In this document: positions 61,160 through 64,000 of the stretch, piece by piece
Position numbering within the stretch: the stretch's first letter is position 1
Layout of the letters: each line of letters starts with the position of its first letter
NCBI GenBank assembly: GCA_027186245.1
Contig: CP114483.1
Location: forward strand, 19,364,220-19,428,219
Direction of reading: 5' to 3'
DNA from: Coriaria nepalensis
Lineage: Eukaryota; Streptophyta; Magnoliopsida; Cucurbitales; Coriariaceae
DNA: 64,000 nt
Program-made: the position numbers and the translations under genes
Notes under the pieces: model-generated
What the model was told of the DNA's origin: nothing
Databases searched by the model: none
What the model saw: only the letters and a program-made list of their open reading frames with translations

Positions 61160-64000
61160 ATTGATATGCTCTTTAAGGCTAAAATAATGCATTGTTGTAT
61201 TCAATAGATTAATTGCAGGTTATGTAAGAAAATCATTTTTGAAGGGCAAAAATATAATTCGTTCGAATTCATTTATAATGATTTAATGACTAGAAGAGCC
61301 TCAATGACATGATTTTAATGCTAAGTAAATGTATAGTTGCCTTCAGTAGATCAACTGCAAGTTATGCACGAAAGTCATGTTTAAAAGGTGAATTTCGTCT
61401 GAAGTGGTTTAGAATGAATTAATGAGTAAAAGAGATGCAATAATATGACTTTAACACTAAAAAAATGTGTAGTTGCCTTCAGTAGATCAATTGCAAGTCA
61501 TGCATGAAAGTCGTGTTTTAAATCCGAAAATAGAACTAGTTCGAAGTGCTTTCAAACAATTTAATGATCTGAAAAGAGTGAATAATATGCTCTTTAAGGC
61601 TAAAATAATGCACTGTTGTATTCAATAGATTAATTGCAGGTTATGTAAGAAAATCATTTTTGAAGGGCAAAAATATAATTCGTTCGAATTCATTTATAAT
61701 GATTTAATGACTAGAAGAGCTTCAATGACATGATTTTAATGCTAAGTAAATGTATAGTTGCCTTCAGTAGATCAACTGCAAGTTATGCACGAAAGTCATG
61801 TTTAAAAGGTGAATTTCGTCTGAAGTGATTTAGAATGATTTAATGAGTAAAAGAGATGCAATAATATGACTTTAACACTAAAACAATGTGTAGTTGCCTT
61901 TAGTAGATCAAATGCAAGTCATGCATGAAAGTCGTGTTTTAAATGCGAAAATAGAATTAGTTCGAAGTGCTTTCGAACAATTTAATGATCTAAAAAGACT
62001 GAATGATATGCTCTTTAAGGCTAAAATAATGCATTGTTGTATTCAATAGATTAATTGCAGGTTATGTAAGAAAATCATTTTTGAAGGGCAAAAATATAAT
62101 TCGTTCGAATTCATTTATAATGATTTAATGACTAGAAGAGCCTCAATGACATGATTTTAATGCTAAGTAAATTTATAGTTGCCTTCAGTAGATCAACTGC
62201 AAGTTATGCACGAAAGTCATGTTTAAAAGGTGAATTTCGTCTGAAGTGATTTAGAATGATTTAATGAGTAAAAGAGATGCAATAATATGACTTTAACACG
62301 AAAAAAATGCATAATTGCCTTCAGTAGATCAATTGCAAATTATGAATCAAAGTCGTGTTTTAAATGCGAAAATAGAATTAGTTCAAAGTGCTTTCAAACA
62401 ATTTAATGATCTAAAAAGACTGAATGATATGCTCTTTAAGGCTAAAATAATGCATTGTTGTATTCAATAGATTAATTGCAGGTTATGTAAGAAAATCATT
62501 TTTGAAGGGCAAAAATATAATTCGTTCGAATTCATTATAATGATTTAATGACTAGAAGAGCCTCAATGACATGATTTTAATGCTAAGTAAATGTATAGTT
62601 GCCTTCAGTAGATCAACTGCAAGTTATGCACGAAAGTCATGTTTAAAAGGTGAATTTCGTCTGAAGTGGTTTAGAATGATTTAATGAGTAAAAGAGATGC
62701 AATAATATGACTTTAACACTAAAAAAATGTGTAGTTGCCTTCAGTAGATCAATTGCAAGTCATGCATGAAAGTCGTGTTTTAAATCCGAAAATAGAACTA
62801 GTTCGAAGTGCTTTCAAACAATTTAATGATCTGAAAAGAGTGAATAATATGCTCTTTAAGGCTAAAATAATGCACTGTTGTATTCAATAGATTAATTGCA
62901 GGTTATGTAAGAAAATCATTTTTGAAGGGCAAAAATATAATTCGTTCGAATTCATTTATAATGATTTAATGACTAGAAGAGCTTCAATGACATGATTTTA
63001 ATGCTAAGTAAATGTATAGTTGCCTTCAGTAGATCAACTGCAAGTTATGCACGAAAGTCATGTTTAAAAGGTGAATTTCGTCTGAAGTGATTTAGAATGA
63101 TTTAATGAGTAAAAGAGATGCAATAATATGACTTTAACACTAAACCAATGTGTAGTTGCCTTTAGTAGATCAAATGCAAGTCATGCATGAAAGTCGTGTT
63201 TTAAATGCGAAAATAGAATTAGTTCGAAGTGCTTTCGAACAATTTAATGATCTAAAAAGACTGAATGATTTGCTCTTTAAGGCTAAAATAATGCATTGTT
63301 GTATTCAATAGATTAATTGCAGGTTATGTAAGAAAATCATTTTTGAAGGGCAAAAATATAATTCGTTCGAATTCATTTATAATGATTTAATGACTAGAAG
63401 AGCCTCAATGACATGATTTTAATGCTAAGTAAATTTATAGTTGCCTTCAGTAGATCAACTGCAAGTTATGCACGAAAGTCATGTTTAAAAGGTGAATTTC
63501 GTCTGAAGTGATTTAGAATGATTTAATGAGTAAAAGAGATGCAATAATATGACTTTAACACGAAAAAAATGCATAATTGCCTTCAGTAGATCAATTGCAA
63601 ATTATGAATCAAAGTCGTGTTTTAAATGCGAAAATAGAATTAGTTCAAAGTGCTTTCAAACAATTTAATGATCTAAAAAGACTGAATGATATGCTCTTTA
63701 AGGCTAAAATAATGCATTGTTGTATTCAATAGATTAATTGCAGGTTATGTAAGAAAATCATTTTTGAAGGGCAAAAATATAATTCGTTCGAATTCATTTA
63801 TAATGATTTAATGACTAGAAGAGCCTCAATGACATGATTTTAATGCTAAGTAAATGTATAGTTGCCTTCAGTAGATCAACTGCAAGTTATGCACGAAAGT
63901 CATGTTTAAAAGGTGAATTTCGTCTGAAGTGATTTAGAATGATTTAATGAGTAAAAGAGATGCAATAATATGACTTTAACACTAAAACAATGTGTAGTTG
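61160..64000 (+). repeat. 3-unit higher-order repeat (1262-1263 bp), right end
   Basis: 61160-62738 recurs at an offset of 1262: A at 61473 and 62735, CTAAAACAATG near 61879 against CTAAACCAATG at 63140. Shared markers are AATCCGAAAATAG, TGCACTGTTG, GAGCTTCAATG, TTTAGTAGATCAAATGC and AAATTTATAG. The 1-bp deficit is ATTCATTATAATG near 62535, where others have ATTCATTTATAATG. The window ends in CTAAAACAATGTGTAGTTG, so the repeat probably continues. Confidence 0.75.
62528..62542. other. 1-bp deletion unit near the right end
   Basis: GAATTCATTATAATG replaces GAATTCATTTATAATG in subunit B. It is the last of the twelve length changes and is absent from the next 3-unit copy. Confidence 0.85.

Larger units (their letters stand above)
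1..64000 (+). repeat. Tandem satellite array, 421-bp unit, 152 complete units
   Basis: The same 421-bp sequence recurs head-to-tail in one orientation across the whole window. Boundaries taken at the TTGCCTTCA or TTTCCTTCA that opens subunit A fall at 7, 428, 848 and so on to 63998. That is 152 units plus partial ends (1-6 and 63998-64000). Length changes are rare: twelve small indels netting -1 bp. A hand count of one unit gives about 123 G+C in 421, or 29%. Units differ at a limited set of recurring positions, and many are identical to units kilobases away. Long homogenised arrays of this kind are typical of eukaryotic centromeric, pericentromeric or subtelomeric heterochromatin; the location here is inferred. 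I do not recognise the family. No stretch over 300 bases lies outside the repeat. Confidence 0.98.

Noticed and set aside
1..64000. CRISPR array
   Set aside because: The repeat is 421 bp with no unique spacers; every part of the unit is repeated.
1..64000. Mobile element or gene insertion inside the array
   Set aside because: Phase bookkeeping leaves no net extra sequence, and no target-site duplication, terminal repeat or long frame is visible.
1..64000. Telomeric repeats, tRNA or rRNA genes
   Set aside because: No TTAGG- or TTAGGG-type runs, and no sequence recognisable as tRNA or rRNA, occur in the unit or between units.

Overview
The whole 64 kb window is one uninterrupted tandem satellite DNA array. 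I find no convincing protein gene, RNA gene, transposon, CRISPR array or unique-sequence island. The repeat unit is 421 bp, about 29% G+C by hand count of one unit, and lies head-to-tail in one orientation from the first base to the last. Such an array points to eukaryotic heterochromatin (centromeric, pericentromeric or subtelomeric) in an AT-rich genome. I do not recognise the repeat family and cannot name the organism.

The 421-bp unit is itself an old trimer of a ~140-bp ancestral unit: subunit A (143 bp), B (142 bp) and C (136 bp). Each opens with a related ~45-bp box containing TTCA.TAGAT.AA. In the first unit A is 7-149, B 150-291 and C 292-427. I followed the phase across the window. 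Unit k starts at 7 + 421(k-1) plus the indels accumulated before it. The twelve indels I found (-1 near 635, -5 near 11536, -2 near 14007, +1 at each of eight 'GATTCTTATGAG' sites, -1 near 62535) sum to -1. That is exactly the offset of the last boundary at 63998, so the window holds 152 complete units and no net foreign insertion.

Above the unit are nested higher-order repeats, all whole multiples of 421 bp: 1-unit (421), 2-unit (842), 3-unit (1262), 4-unit (1684), 7-unit (2947), 8-unit (3369), 11-unit (~4.63 kb) and 12-unit (5054) duplications. A ~7.7-kb block is also repeated about 14.3-14.7 kb away (21.6-29.3 kb against 35.9-44.0 kb). Left to right: 1-4.5 kb, 4-unit mosaic; 4.55-10.5 kb, twin 7-unit blocks; 10.3-21.6 kb, 11-, 2- and 1-unit mosaic; 21.6-29.3 kb, large block copy 1 with 4-unit repeats; 29.1-35.7 kb, twin 8-unit blocks; 35.9-44.0 kb, large block copy 2; 44-46.2 kb, mosaic; 46.2-56.4 kb, twin 12-unit blocks; 56.3-64 kb, mosaic of earlier pieces ending in a 3-unit repeat. 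This pattern fits repeated unequal exchange or replication-based amplification in register, with sequence homogenised over tens of kilobases.

Seven 86-codon open frames (TTG start, TGA end) cross subunits A and B. Each is a repeat unit in which a usual in-frame TAG has mutated to CAG or TGG. Their distribution is explained by block duplication, so I do not call them genes.
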